A stretch of 18,006 bases of DNA from contig JADYZL010000537.1 in assembly GCA_020853155.1 (NCBI GenBank), positions 1 through 18,006 on the forward strand, read 5' to 3'. The notes under the pieces are model-generated. The model ran no database searches. It saw nothing but the letters and a program-made list of their open reading frames with translations, and had not been told where the DNA came from. Positions 1-7,694 of this stretch are shown piece by piece. Within the stretch, counting starts at the first letter, position 1. Each line of letters starts with the position of its first letter. The DNA is from Bryobacterales bacterium (GTDB taxonomy: Bacteria; Acidobacteriota; Terriglobia; Bryobacterales; Bryobacteraceae). The position numbers and the translations under genes were made by a program.

Positions 1-298
1 AGTAGAGAGAAATCGCTTCCTCATGCTGGCGCGATACCGGGAGATCGGTGGAAATCGAAGGAGAATTCTCAATCTGCACCCGGTTCAGTTCCACGGGAAT
101 GGATCGTTCGAGCCAGTCCGGGACGCCGGCCACCGTGGGAGATAGGAGCACCTTCCGCCCTGGCAGCCAGCCGCCGGTATCGATCACCAGGTACCGGACA
201 TTCCAGCCATGATCGTCGAAGTAAAAATCACTCACGTGGCCAAATACGCCGTCCTCCGCGTGAACTTTGAATTTCAAGAGTTCTTTCAAGCTCCGCAT
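1..298 (-). CDS. PRC-barrel domain protein (3' part beyond window)
   Basis: The reading frame begins with ATG at 298-296 and stays open to the window edge, giving 99 codons. The start MRSLKELLKFKVHAEDGVFG, followed by HVSDFYFDDHGWNVRYLVID and then a G-x-x-LPGRKVLLSP stretch, is the typical PRC-barrel pattern: a short beta-barrel fold used in RNA-processing, photosynthetic-reaction-centre and stress-associated proteins. The start is supported by an AGGAAGG Shine-Dalgarno sequence a few bases upstream. Such proteins in soil bacteria often carry two PRC modules; the second would lie outside this window, so the full architecture is unknown. It lies 205 bp downstream of the PIG-L deacetylase on the same strand, and a strong hairpin between them suggests separate transcription. 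The cellular role cannot be told from the sequence. Confidence 0.8.
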   Translation of the reverse strand, partial: MRSLKELLKFKVHAEDGVFGHVSDFYFDDHGWNVRYLVIDTGGWLPGRKVLLSPTVAGVPDWLERSIPVELNRVQIENSPSISTDLPVSRQHEEAISLY

Positions 299-460
299 CA
301 CTCTACCTTCCTGCGATAGGAGGTTCCGCAATGACGCTCTGTTTCAAGACCGGTCTGGAGACAACCTGGCGGAGGTGGGGTTCAAGGCGGGCCGCATCGC
401 GGCGCGGAGAGACGCGGGAAACATGCCGCCCGGTAGGGCGTGGGAGCGGGGCGGAGCAAG

Positions 461-491
461 GCCCGCGGGGAGTACAAACTCCACCGCGGGC
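461..491 (-). terminator. Hairpin just after the PIG-L deacetylase stop codon
   Basis: The arms GCCCGCGG (461-468) plus GGAGT (469-473) pair with ACTCC (478-482) and CCGCGGGC (484-491). This leaves an ACAA loop and one bulged A at 483, a 13-bp stem. It starts 13 bases beyond the deacetylase stop on the minus strand. No U-run follows, so it may act as a factor-assisted terminator or as an mRNA 3' end stabiliser rather than as a classical intrinsic terminator. Confidence 0.5.
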
Positions 492-503
492 TCTCGATGG
501 GCA

Positions 504-1385
504 TCAGTCAAAGAACGGGAACAGCTTCTTCAATTGCTCCGGGCTCGGGCGCGTGCCGTACTCGCAAACCTCGAAGGCTTCGGCGTGACGCACTTTGTCG
601 CCCCTTTCCTTGCCATAGAGGCGCTCGAGCGCGGCTCTCGTGGCTGCATTCGGGGGGCCGAAGCGGGACGTGCCGGCCAGCCACTTGCGCCGCGCCACTT
701 TGTCCTTCGGAACCTGATCCAGGATTCCTTCCGTCCAGGGCAGCCATTCGTAGAACTGGGAATCCTGCGCGTCGAGCGCGGAGACCTTCTTCTCGATCAC
801 GTCGTCGATCGAAACGGCGATGTCGGGCCGGAACGGTGCGGGCTTCTGGAAGCCGTCCGAGTAATACATGAAGACGGGGTTCTTGCGGAGCGGTGGCACC
901 TCTGGAACCACGTTCGGGACGATCACCATGTAAGCGGCGTCCTGCACGAGAATGCCAGTGTAGCGGTGGTCCGGATGATAGTCGTTCGGCCGTGGGGCGA
1001 TCACCAGATCGGCCTTCCAGCCCCGGATCGCGCGGATAATCTCCCGCCGCACTTCCAGCGTGGGCATCAGTTCGCCGTCGTGGTTGGGCAGCACCTGGTA
1101 CTCGTCGATGCCGAGCCGGCGCGCCGATTCCTGCGTTTCGTTGTACCGCCGGATCGCCAAGGCCGCGCCACCGATATCCTGGTGGCCGGCGTCGCCATTG
1201 GTTACCGAAAGAAATTTCACGTGATGGCCGAGTGCCGCGAACTTCGCCGCGGTGCCGCCGAATTTGATGTCGCAATCGTCGGGATGCGCGCCAATGGCAA
1301 TGATGCGCAGCTTGCCGTCGCCTTGCGAGAAGGCGGCCAGGGTACAAAAGGCGAGTGCGAGGAGGCTCAACAGAGTGCGTTTCAT
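504..1385 (-). CDS. Secreted PIG-L/LmbE family N-acetylglucosaminyl-type deacetylase
   Basis: This is a 293-residue protein of the PIG-L (LmbE) zinc-dependent deacetylase family, which removes acetyl groups from N-acetylglucosamine-like substrates; MshB and BshB are relatives. The zinc and catalytic motif AHPDD is at residues 33-37 (in IGAHPDDCDIKFGG), and a second metal-ligand motif, HPDH, is at 137-140. ATG 1385 is chosen because it begins MKRTLLSLLALAFCTLAAFS, a clear signal peptide; an in-frame ATG 32 codons upstream would bury it. No good Shine-Dalgarno site precedes 1385. Export points to an extracytoplasmic sugar or glycoconjugate substrate rather than a thiol-biosynthesis role, but the substrate is unknown. 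The flavoprotein gene at 1510 is divergent, with 124 bp between the two starts. Confidence 0.88.
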   Translation of the reverse strand: MKRTLLSLLALAFCTLAAFSQGDGKLRIIAIGAHPDDCDIKFGGTAAKFAALGHHVKFLSVTNGDAGHQDIGGAALAIRRYNETQESARRLGIDEYQVLPNHDGELMPTLEVRREIIRAIRGWKADLVIAPRPNDYHPDHRYTGILVQDAAYMVIVPNVVPEVPPLRKNPVFMYYSDGFQKPAPFRPDIAVSIDDVIEKKVSALDAQDSQFYEWLPWTEGILDQVPKDKVARRKWLAGTSRFGPPNAATRAALERLYGKERGDKVRHAEAFEVCEYGTRPSPEQLKKLFPFFD

Positions 1386-1495
1386 GATGAGAACTACGCT
1401 ATCGGATTCGCATGGAATTTTCCAGTGTGCCAATCTCATTCCTGGCTGGGCTTCCCTCTCGAATCGTGCGTGGCTCGCCATTCATCACAACCAAT

Positions 1496-1501
1496 GAGGA
1501 G
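1496..1501 (+). promoter_or_regulatory. Ribosome binding site that fixes the TTG start at 1510
   Basis: GAGGAG lies 8 bases before TTG 1510. No ATG or GTG in the same frame is nearby that would keep the flavin domain intact. The ATG at 1494 is in another frame. Confidence 0.6.
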
Positions 1502-1509
1502 TTCGCTGT

Positions 1510-2211
1510 TTGGAAACCCGTATCGCAACCCTGCTCGCCTCCTGGGAGATCGCCCCGGACGTTCGCCATTTTGTCTTTGCCGTCGAAGGCGAGCCGGAAC
1601 TCCATTTTCTTCCCGGCCAGTTCGTTTCGTTCACGGAGCAGATCGATGGCAAGGCGATCACGCGCGCTTACTCGATCGCATCCATTCCGGATGGAAACCG
1701 GTTCGAACTTTGTCTAAACCTGGTGAAAGACGGCCGGTTCTCGCCGCGGCTCTTCGCCATGCGGCCCGGTGATACCGTTCCGATGAAAGGACCGCTCGGG
1801 ACCTTTACCCTGAGCGAGCCGTCGCGGGAATCGCTCCACATTGCCGTTGGAACGGGCATTGCCCCCATCCGTGGTTTGCTGCTGGAAGCCCGTCGTGCGG
1901 GGGCCGCGCCCGCTACCCTGATCTACGGGGCGCGCCACGAGCACGGGCTGCTCTATCGCGAAGAGTTCGAAGCCATGGAGAAAGAGGCGGGCACGGATCG
2001 CTTCCGCTTCCACCCCACGCTCACCCGTCCCACGGAGGCCTGGAAAGGGGCCATCGGCCGCGTCCAGGCACACCTCGAACCGGTCCTCAACGGCAAAACG
2101 GACGTGAATGTCTACGTCTGCGGCATGAAGGAAATGGTGAATGACGTCCGCGCCTGGCTCAAAGAGCACGGGGTGGACCGCAAGCGGATCCATTTCGAGA
2201 AGTACGACTGA
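1510..2211 (+). CDS. Ferredoxin-NADP reductase-like FAD/NAD(P)-binding oxidoreductase
   Basis: This is a 233-residue single-chain reductase of the FNR superfamily. The FAD-binding beta-barrel carries RAYSIAS at residues 52-58 (the R-x-Y-S flavin motif), and PGQFVSF lies just before it. The NAD(P)-binding Rossmann half has GTGIAPI at 114-120 and the C-terminal CGMKEMV at 204-210, which contacts nicotinamide and flavin. The protein ends in an aromatic residue two from the end (KYD). No 2Fe-2S cysteine cluster or globin domain is present, so it would pass electrons between NAD(P)H and a separate carrier protein such as a ferredoxin or a dioxygenase component. The start is TTG, chosen for the GAGGAG site 8 bases upstream. 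It converges on the SDR gene with only 14 bp between the two stop codons. Confidence 0.87.
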   Translation: METRIATLLASWEIAPDVRHFVFAVEGEPELHFLPGQFVSFTEQIDGKAITRAYSIASIPDGNRFELCLNLVKDGRFSPRLFAMRPGDTVPMKGPLGTFTLSEPSRESLHIAVGTGIAPIRGLLLEARRAGAAPATLIYGARHEHGLLYREEFEAMEKEAGTDRFRFHPTLTRPTEAWKGAIGRVQAHLEPVLNGKTDVNVYVCGMKEMVNDVRAWLKEHGVDRKRIHFEKYD

Positions 2212-2225
2212 TCGAGCCGCCCGGG

Positions 2226-3032
2226 TCAGGTCTCCGCGGCCTTGCGCTTTTGGTAAATCCCCGCGGTGTAGCAGCCCGCCGCTTTGGCTCCACCATCCAC
2301 CCCCAGCACCTGCCCCGTGATGTAGCCGGAAGCGGGCAAAGCGAAGAACAACGCCGCGTGCGCCACTTCTTCCCGTGTGGCCAAACGGCCCGCCGGGATG
2401 GTCAACGCACGCTCGCGCAGCGCTTGTTCACCATAGAGATGCACCATCATGTCGTTCATCACCGGGCCCGGAGCCACCGCGTTCACCGCAATGCCGAGTG
2501 GGGCGAGTTCCACGGACATCACACGCGTGAGGCTCTCCAGAGCGGCTTTCACCGCGCCGTAGGCCGTGAATCCGGGGCCTCCCATCGCGGCCGCGATGCT
2601 TGATATGTGGATGATACGACCGGACTTGCGAGTCGCCATGTCCCTGGCGGCGGCCTGCGAGCAATAGAGTGCCGCGCTCATGTGAACGTCGAGGTGCTGC
2701 TGCCAAGTCTCCGCGCGAAATTCGAGGAACGGCTCCATCTTAACTTCGCCAGCATTGTTCACCAAAATGTCGATCTGTCCCAACCGGCCCATCACCGCGC
2801 CAGTGAGAGCATCGCAATCCGCTCTTGAGGCGAGGCCGCCCACAAAGGGATGGGCATCTCCTCCCTCCTCCCGAATCCGGGAGACTGTATCTTCAACCCG
2901 CCCGGAATCCCGCCCGCACACGGCGACAACGGCCCCATGCCGCGCGAACGCCATGGCAATGGCCTGGCCGATTCCCTTGCTTGAGCCGGTCACCAGCGCC
3001 ACTTGATTGGCGAGGGGGCGAACTCCATCCAT
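2226..3032 (-). CDS. Short-chain dehydrogenase/reductase (SDR), classical type
   Basis: This is a 268-residue NAD(P)-dependent oxidoreductase of the classical SDR family. It shows the cofactor motif TGSSKGIG (residues 15-22), the NNAG structural motif (92-95) and the catalytic Ser145-Tyr158-Lys162 set within ISSIAA and YGAVK. The C-terminal region GYITGQVLGVDGG is also typical. It resembles FabG-like 3-oxoacyl reductases and glucose or sugar dehydrogenases, and the substrate cannot be assigned. Two ATGs are possible. 3032 is preferred because GGAGGA at 3045-3040 sits 7 bases ahead of it; the upstream ATG at 3047 would overlap that ribosome site and adds only MEESL. It is transcribed toward the flavoprotein and away from the TonB receptor. 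Confidence 0.9.
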   Translation of the reverse strand: MDGVRPLANQVALVTGSSKGIGQAIAMAFARHGAVVAVCGRDSGRVEDTVSRIREEGGDAHPFVGGLASRADCDALTGAVMGRLGQIDILVNNAGEVKMEPFLEFRAETWQQHLDVHMSAALYCSQAAARDMATRKSGRIIHISSIAAAMGGPGFTAYGAVKAALESLTRVMSVELAPLGIAVNAVAPGPVMNDMMVHLYGEQALRERALTIPAGRLATREEVAHAALFFALPASGYITGQVLGVDGGAKAAGCYTAGIYQKRKAAET

Positions 3033-3039
3033 GAGCGAT

Positions 3040-3045
3040 TCCTCC
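3040..3045 (-). promoter_or_regulatory. Ribosome binding site deciding the SDR start
   Basis: GGAGGA on the minus strand lies 7 bases before ATG 3032. It shares its first G with the alternative ATG at 3047-3045, which is why the shorter protein is preferred. Confidence 0.6.
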
Positions 3046-3047
3046 AT

Positions 3048-3493
3048 TCGAGAAGCATGTCTCCGCGCGATTGCAGCGGACGTTGCCAGGGGTGAGCTCC
3101 TGGCAACGCGCGAAATGCCGCATCCTGGCCTTCTAGGCTACCTGATTTTGGCGAAGCGCATCCCTAATGTCGGCGCGAAGAATTCCGATAGATCCATTTG
3201 CATGGGATTTCCTTCAAGCAGCAGCGATATTAGCTAACCGGATTGAGTGTTATGCGGACAATATGGCACTATTCCTATCCCTAAGTGATGGATAACACAG
3301 GACATTCCCGTGCATTGGGATTGAGGACTTAGATCTGGGCTTCAGGGAAACTGCTTAGTACGTATGGACCATGGAGTACGGACTTGTCCTAAAATGGATA
3401 CGTATTCCTAAAATTTGTTGCGGCCAAACTCGTCGAGCCGCAAACGGGGCTGAATCGGGCAAACCTGGCCGGTTTCGCTTCAAGGAGAGGCGC
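3048..3493. other. Long intergenic region upstream of the TonB receptor
   Basis: This 446-bp gap lies between divergent genes and has no convincing small gene on either strand. It is clearly more AT-rich than its surroundings from about 3200 to 3420, as expected for promoters. The octamer CCTAAAAT occurs twice (3388-3395 and 3407-3414), 19 bp apart, around a near-palindrome with the core ATACGTAT. No clean sigma-70 -35/-10 pair could be assigned. The last bases hold the AAGGAG ribosome site (3482-3487) of the receptor gene. Confidence 0.4.
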
Positions 3494-6400
3494 ATGATAC
3501 GCATTGTCGGGTTCGTTTGTCTGGGTTTGCTTTTACTCGTGTCGAATTTGGCGGCTCAATCCAGCACGTCGCTTCGAGGCGTCGTTCGAGACTTGACGGG
3601 CGCGGTGGTTCCAGACGCGACGTTGACGCTTACGAATACGGCCACCGAAGCGTCCCGCGCCGCCACCGCCGGCGGAGACGGCACGTACGTCTTTTCCCAG
3701 ATTGCTCCTGGGCTCTACCAGCTTAAGGCGACTGCGGCCGGATTCAACGATGTGCTCATCAACGATCTTCGATTGCTGGTGAATCAGCCCGCGACGCAGG
3801 ACGTCACATTCGAGAAGATTGTAACCGTTGCCGAGACCGTTTCGGTGACGGCGGATGCCGTGCTTCTGAACACCACGGATGCGACGCTCGGAAACGCGGT
3901 TGGAACCAAGCCGGTCATCGAACTGCCGTTCAATGCGCGTAACGTGGTGGGGCTCTTGTCGCTTCAGCCCGGCGTGCTTTACGTCAAGGAAGACGGGGAT
4001 CGCGCCAACAATGACGCCCGCAGCGGTAACGTCAACGGCGCCCGGAACGACCAGTCGAATATCACGCTCGATGGCGTGGACGTGAACGACCAGATGAACC
4101 GCGATCCGTTTTCCTCGGTCCTCCGCGTGACGCTCGATTCCGTGCAGGAGTTCCGCACGGTGACCTTGAATGCGCAGGCCGATCAGGGCCGCTCCTCCGG
4201 CGCTCAGGTCTCCATGATCACCAAGAGCGGCTCAAACGATATGCACGGTTCCGCCTACTGGTTCCACCGCAACAACGCAACGTCGGCGAACGACTTCTTC
4301 CTCAAGAAATCGCAACTCGAAAGCGGTCTTGAGAATAAGCCGCCCAAACTCATCCGCAATATCGGCGGCGCGTCGCTCGGCGGGCCGCTCGTTCGCAATC
4401 GCTGGTTCCTGTTCGGCAATTGGGAGCAGCGGCAGGATCGCAGCGAGAGCATCGTAACGCGCTACGTCCCCACGGCGGAGATGCGGCAAGGCATCCTGCG
4501 ATACCCCACGGCCGATGGCGGCACCAGGACCCTCACGCCCCAGCAACTCACCGCGATCGATCCGCGAGGAGTGAACCAGGCGGTGCTCTCTCTGTTTCAG
4601 CAGTACCCGCTGCCCAATGAATTTGGCATGGGGGATTCGCTGAACATCGCCGGGTACCGCTTCGTCTCCCCCATTCCCCTGACGTGGAATACCTACATTG
4701 CGAAGACCGATTACAACGTGGGCGCCGAGGGGAAACACCACCTGTTCGTGCGCGGCAATCTGCAGAATGATCGCGTGGGTGGAGCGCAGCAGTTCCCTGG
4801 CCAAGCGCCCAATTTGAACACGCTCACCAATTCCAAAGGTTTGGCGGTGGGCCTCACCTCCGTGCTGGGCACGAACGTGGTGAACGATTTCCGTTATGGT
4901 TTCACCCGGCAAGGCTGGGAAGACGCGGGCATCGCCACAACGCCACTCGTTTACTTCCGAACCATCGACTCCCTGAGCGGAACCGACCGCAGTTTCCGCG
5001 CACTCATTCCGGTGAACACGATTGCGGATACCACTACCTGGACCAAAGGCAACCATACGATGAGCTTTGGGGTGCAATTGCGAACCGTTCGCAATAGCCG
5101 GCTGACGAACCAGAGTTCGTTCTCCAGCGCATCTGTCAACCCCTCCTGGCTCGTGGATAGCGGGGCGGAACTGAATGCGCCCTTCCCTGACATGGATCCG
5201 AGATTTCGCGGGTCGTTCCGGGACGCCGCATCCTCGGTTCTGGGCCTCGTGACGCAAGGGAACGCCCAATACAATTACCGCGCCGATGGGTCGGTGCTCG
5301 CAGAGGGCGAGCCTGTGCAGCGCAATTTCAACAACAACGAGTATGAGTTCTTCGCTTCGGATTCCTGGAGGGTCAAGCCGAACCTGACGGTGACCGCTGG
5401 GCTTCGCTGGAGCCTGATGCCCCCGGTGGAGGAAGCGAACGGCCAGCAGCTTTCCTCCGATATTCCTCTCAGTTCCTGGTTCGGGCTTCGCGGGTATCTG
5501 GCCTCGCAGGGCCGACCGCAGTCGGAAGTTCCGCCGATTTCGTTCGTCACGAAGGAGGATCCGCGCTGGCGTCCGCTCTATCCCTATCACAAGAAGAACT
5601 TTGCGCCCCGGCTCGGCATCGCCTGGTCTCCCGGCTTTAACGACGGCATCGGTAAGTTCCTTTTCGGCGGAGCGGGAAAGACGTCCATTCGCGCGGGCTG
5701 GGGCATGTTCTACGACAACTTCGGGCAGGGCATCATGCGCCGCTACGACGCCACGGCTTTCGGCCTCTCGAATGAACTGGTGAACCCGTCCGCGACGCTC
5801 ACCGTCAACTCGGCGCCCCGCTTCACCAGCTTTACCCAGATCCCGAACGGCATTCTTGAACCGGCGCCACCCTCCACGTTTCCGGCCACCTATCCGGATT
5901 TGTTCGCCATCACGAACTCGGTGGACGATAGCATCGTGCCGCCTTACAGCATGACGATGAACTTCAACATCGGGCGCGAATTCAGGAACGGGATCTTCGT
6001 ACAGGCCGGATACGCGGGCCGTCTGGGCCGCCGCCTGATGTCCCAAACCGATCTGGCCGCGCCCACGAACCTGAAGGATGCCCAATCCGGGCAAACCTAC
6101 TTCCAGGCCGCGACGGCGCTGGCCCGCCTGGGGCTGGCCGGAACGGACATTGAAAACGTAAAGCCGTTACCGTTCTTTGAGAACAACTTCCCTGGATTGG
6201 CCGAACCCGGCTTATCCGCCACCCAGGTTGCTTACGATTTCATCTCCGGAGTGGCGCCGGATTACACGTATGCGCTCTACCTGCTCGATCCCGTTTTCGG
6301 CGCGAGCAAGTTCGGCCCCAATGCATTGTTCAACTCGCAGTATTCCTTCCTTTCCACTTGGCGGAATATGGGCGGCAGCGATTACCATTCCCTGCAACTC

Positions 6401-7165
6401 AATACGCGCAAGGTTTGGAACAACGGCGACCTGATTGACTTCAACTACACGTTCTCGAAGTCGATCGATCTCTCCTCGTCGGCGGAACGCGTTGGCTATT
6501 CCACCGGTGTCATCACGAATCCTTGGGAGCCGGGTCTTTTCCGCGCGGTGTCCGATTTCGATACCACTCATCAATTCGCGGCCAGTGCGGTTTACAATCT
6601 CCCGGTCGGGACCGGCCAGCGCTTTCTTACCAACTTGAATGGGTTGGGGAATGCGCTCCTCGGCGGCTGGCAAGTCTCCACTGTCTGGCGCGCCACCTCC
6701 GGGTTCCCCACGGGAGCCAGTAACGGGGCTTCTTGGCCCACCAATTGGAACATCGGTGGAGACGCTCGCGTGGTGGGCAGGATCCCCAAGACGGGCGGAA
6801 CCAACAATGCACCCTCCGCGGTGGAATCGAGCGATTCGAAGGGCGGCCCGAATATCTTCGCGGACCCGAAGGCCGGGTTGGCCGCATTCGACTTCGAACT
6901 GCCGGGCGGCGTGGGCGCGCGTAACATCATGCGCGGTGAGGGGGTCTTCCAATGGGATACCAACCTCGCGAAGAGCTTCACGATGCCGTGGAATGAGAAC
7001 CACCGGTTGCAGTTCCGTTGGGAAGCCTACAACATCCTGAATACGGTTCGCTTTGATGTCTACACGATGTCGATGGATCTCAGCATGGTCTCAACTTTCG
7101 GCAACTATCTGAGTACGCTTACCGAGCCGCGCATCATGCAGTTCGGCCTGCGCTACGATTTCTGA
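3494..7165 (+). CDS. Oar-like TonB-dependent outer-membrane receptor with carboxypeptidase-regulatory domain
   Basis: This is a 1,223-residue outer-membrane beta-barrel of the Oar-like TonB-dependent receptor group that is greatly expanded in Acidobacteriota. Residues 1-21 are a signal peptide ending LAAQ. Residues about 24-105 form a carboxypeptidase-regulatory (CnaB-like) beta-sandwich (SLRGVVRDLTGAVVPDATLT ... GLYQLKATAAGF). Residues about 130-240 resemble a plug domain (ELPFNARNV, NVNGARNDQSNITLDGVDVND). The remainder is beta-barrel and ends in LRYDF with the expected C-terminal phenylalanine. ATG 3494 is chosen over an ATG 41 codons upstream because AAGGAG lies 6 bases ahead and the signal peptide then starts the protein. 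Members take up large substrates such as polysaccharide or peptide pieces; the ligand here is unknown. A strong terminator follows directly, so it appears to be monocistronic. Confidence 0.92.
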   Translation: MIRIVGFVCLGLLLLVSNLAAQSSTSLRGVVRDLTGAVVPDATLTLTNTATEASRAATAGGDGTYVFSQIAPGLYQLKATAAGFNDVLINDLRLLVNQPATQDVTFEKIVTVAETVSVTADAVLLNTTDATLGNAVGTKPVIELPFNARNVVGLLSLQPGVLYVKEDGDRANNDARSGNVNGARNDQSNITLDGVDVNDQMNRDPFSSVLRVTLDSVQEFRTVTLNAQADQGRSSGAQVSMITKSGSNDMHGSAYWFHRNNATSANDFFLKKSQLESGLENKPPKLIRNIGGASLGGPLVRNRWFLFGNWEQRQDRSESIVTRYVPTAEMRQGILRYPTADGGTRTLTPQQLTAIDPRGVNQAVLSLFQQYPLPNEFGMGDSLNIAGYRFVSPIPLTWNTYIAKTDYNVGAEGKHHLFVRGNLQNDRVGGAQQFPGQAPNLNTLTNSKGLAVGLTSVLGTNVVNDFRYGFTRQGWEDAGIATTPLVYFRTIDSLSGTDRSFRALIPVNTIADTTTWTKGNHTMSFGVQLRTVRNSRLTNQSSFSSASVNPSWLVDSGAELNAPFPDMDPRFRGSFRDAASSVLGLVTQGNAQYNYRADGSVLAEGEPVQRNFNNNEYEFFASDSWRVKPNLTVTAGLRWSLMPPVEEANGQQLSSDIPLSSWFGLRGYLASQGRPQSEVPPISFVTKEDPRWRPLYPYHKKNFAPRLGIAWSPGFNDGIGKFLFGGAGKTSIRAGWGMFYDNFGQGIMRRYDATAFGLSNELVNPSATLTVNSAPRFTSFTQIPNGILEPAPPSTFPATYPDLFAITNSVDDSIVPPYSMTMNFNIGREFRNGIFVQAGYAGRLGRRLMSQTDLAAPTNLKDAQSGQTYFQAATALARLGLAGTDIENVKPLPFFENNFPGLAEPGLSATQVAYDFISGVAPDYTYALYLLDPVFGASKFGPNALFNSQYSFLSTWRNMGGSDYHSLQLNTRKVWNNGDLIDFNYTFSKSIDLSSSAERVGYSTGVITNPWEPGLFRAVSDFDTTHQFAASAVYNLPVGTGQRFLTNLNGLGNALLGGWQVSTVWRATSGFPTGASNGASWPTNWNIGGDARVVGRIPKTGGTNNAPSAVESSDSKGGPNIFADPKAGLAAFDFELPGGVGARNIMRGEGVFQWDTNLAKSFTMPWNENHRLQFRWEAYNILNTVRFDVYTMSMDLSMVSTFGNYLSTLTEPRIMQFGLRYDF

Positions 7166-7187
7166 TTGCTGCGGCGGATTCACGTTC

Positions 7188-7232
7188 GAATACAGGAAGA
7201 GGGCCGCATTGCGCGGCCCTCTTCCTGTATTC
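7188..7232. terminator. 20-bp perfect-stem terminator between convergent genes
   Basis: A perfect inverted repeat joins 7188-7207 and 7213-7232 with a 5-base loop (ATTGC), 22 bases after the receptor stop. The arms are GC-rich near the loop and AT-rich at the base. The small gene on the opposite strand ends at 7285, so the hairpin is placed to stop transcription from both sides. It lacks a long U-run in either direction. Confidence 0.85.
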
Positions 7233-7284
7233 CATATCGCGCTTTCGCATCCTACGCAGGACGCCGGGTTATACGGGCGGCCAT

Positions 7285-7566
7285 CTAATGCCGCGCTTCG
7301 TCCAACAACTCACAGATCGATCGTAGGTAAGCTTCCGCTGTCTTGTTGGGCATATCCGTACCGTGGCGGGCGGCGATCCTGTCGATTGCCACGCCGAAGC
7401 AATCCGGCTCCACGAGCTCGAATGCCTTGTCCACAATCTTCTTGACATCCTGAGCCGCTGCGGTACTCCCGGCAACGGCCGTTTCGGCCGCCGTGCATTC
7501 CACCACGAGGCTCGCCACCACCCGCCCAACCTTCGCCTTGATGCGCGCGATGTTTGCCATGTCCAT
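7285..7566 (-). CDS. Small helical protein of unknown function
   Basis: This is a 93-residue protein that I do not recognise. It begins MDMANIARIKAKVGRVVASL and looks largely helical and soluble, with alanine- and valine-rich amphipathic stretches, no signal peptide and two cysteines (in VVECTAAE and EPDCFGV) plus one near the C-terminus (RSICELLDEARH). The start at 7566 is strongly supported by GGAGGAGGT at 7581-7573, 6 bases upstream; ATG 7560 is a less likely alternative. It converges on the receptor gene and lies downstream of the sulfatase on the same strand, 128 bp after its stop. The excellent ribosome site argues that it is really translated. No function is proposed. Confidence 0.7.
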   Translation of the reverse strand: MDMANIARIKAKVGRVVASLVVECTAAETAVAGSTAAAQDVKKIVDKAFELVEPDCFGVAIDRIAARHGTDMPNKTAEAYLRSICELLDEARH

Positions 7567-7694
7567 AGGAACACCTCCTCCGCGGCGGGCCACGCCGGAA
7601 TTTGTTCTTGCAATCTGGAAATAGGGATTCTACCGGATTCCCGCCGCTTCCGCCAAGCAGAAGGTTCAGCCGATCCTTCCGCATCCTGTCCGCC

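Noticed and set aside
267..1772. Open frame of 501 codons on the plus strand across the deacetylase
   Set aside because: It runs antisense to the PIG-L gene with its intact zinc motifs and then into the flavoprotein in the wrong frame. No domain is recognisable.
4232..6094. Open frame of 620 codons on the minus strand inside the receptor gene
   Set aside because: It is antisense to a strongly supported receptor with a good ribosome site, signal peptide and C-terminal motif. Its translation is rich in Arg, Gly and His, typical of a shadow frame in GC-rich DNA.
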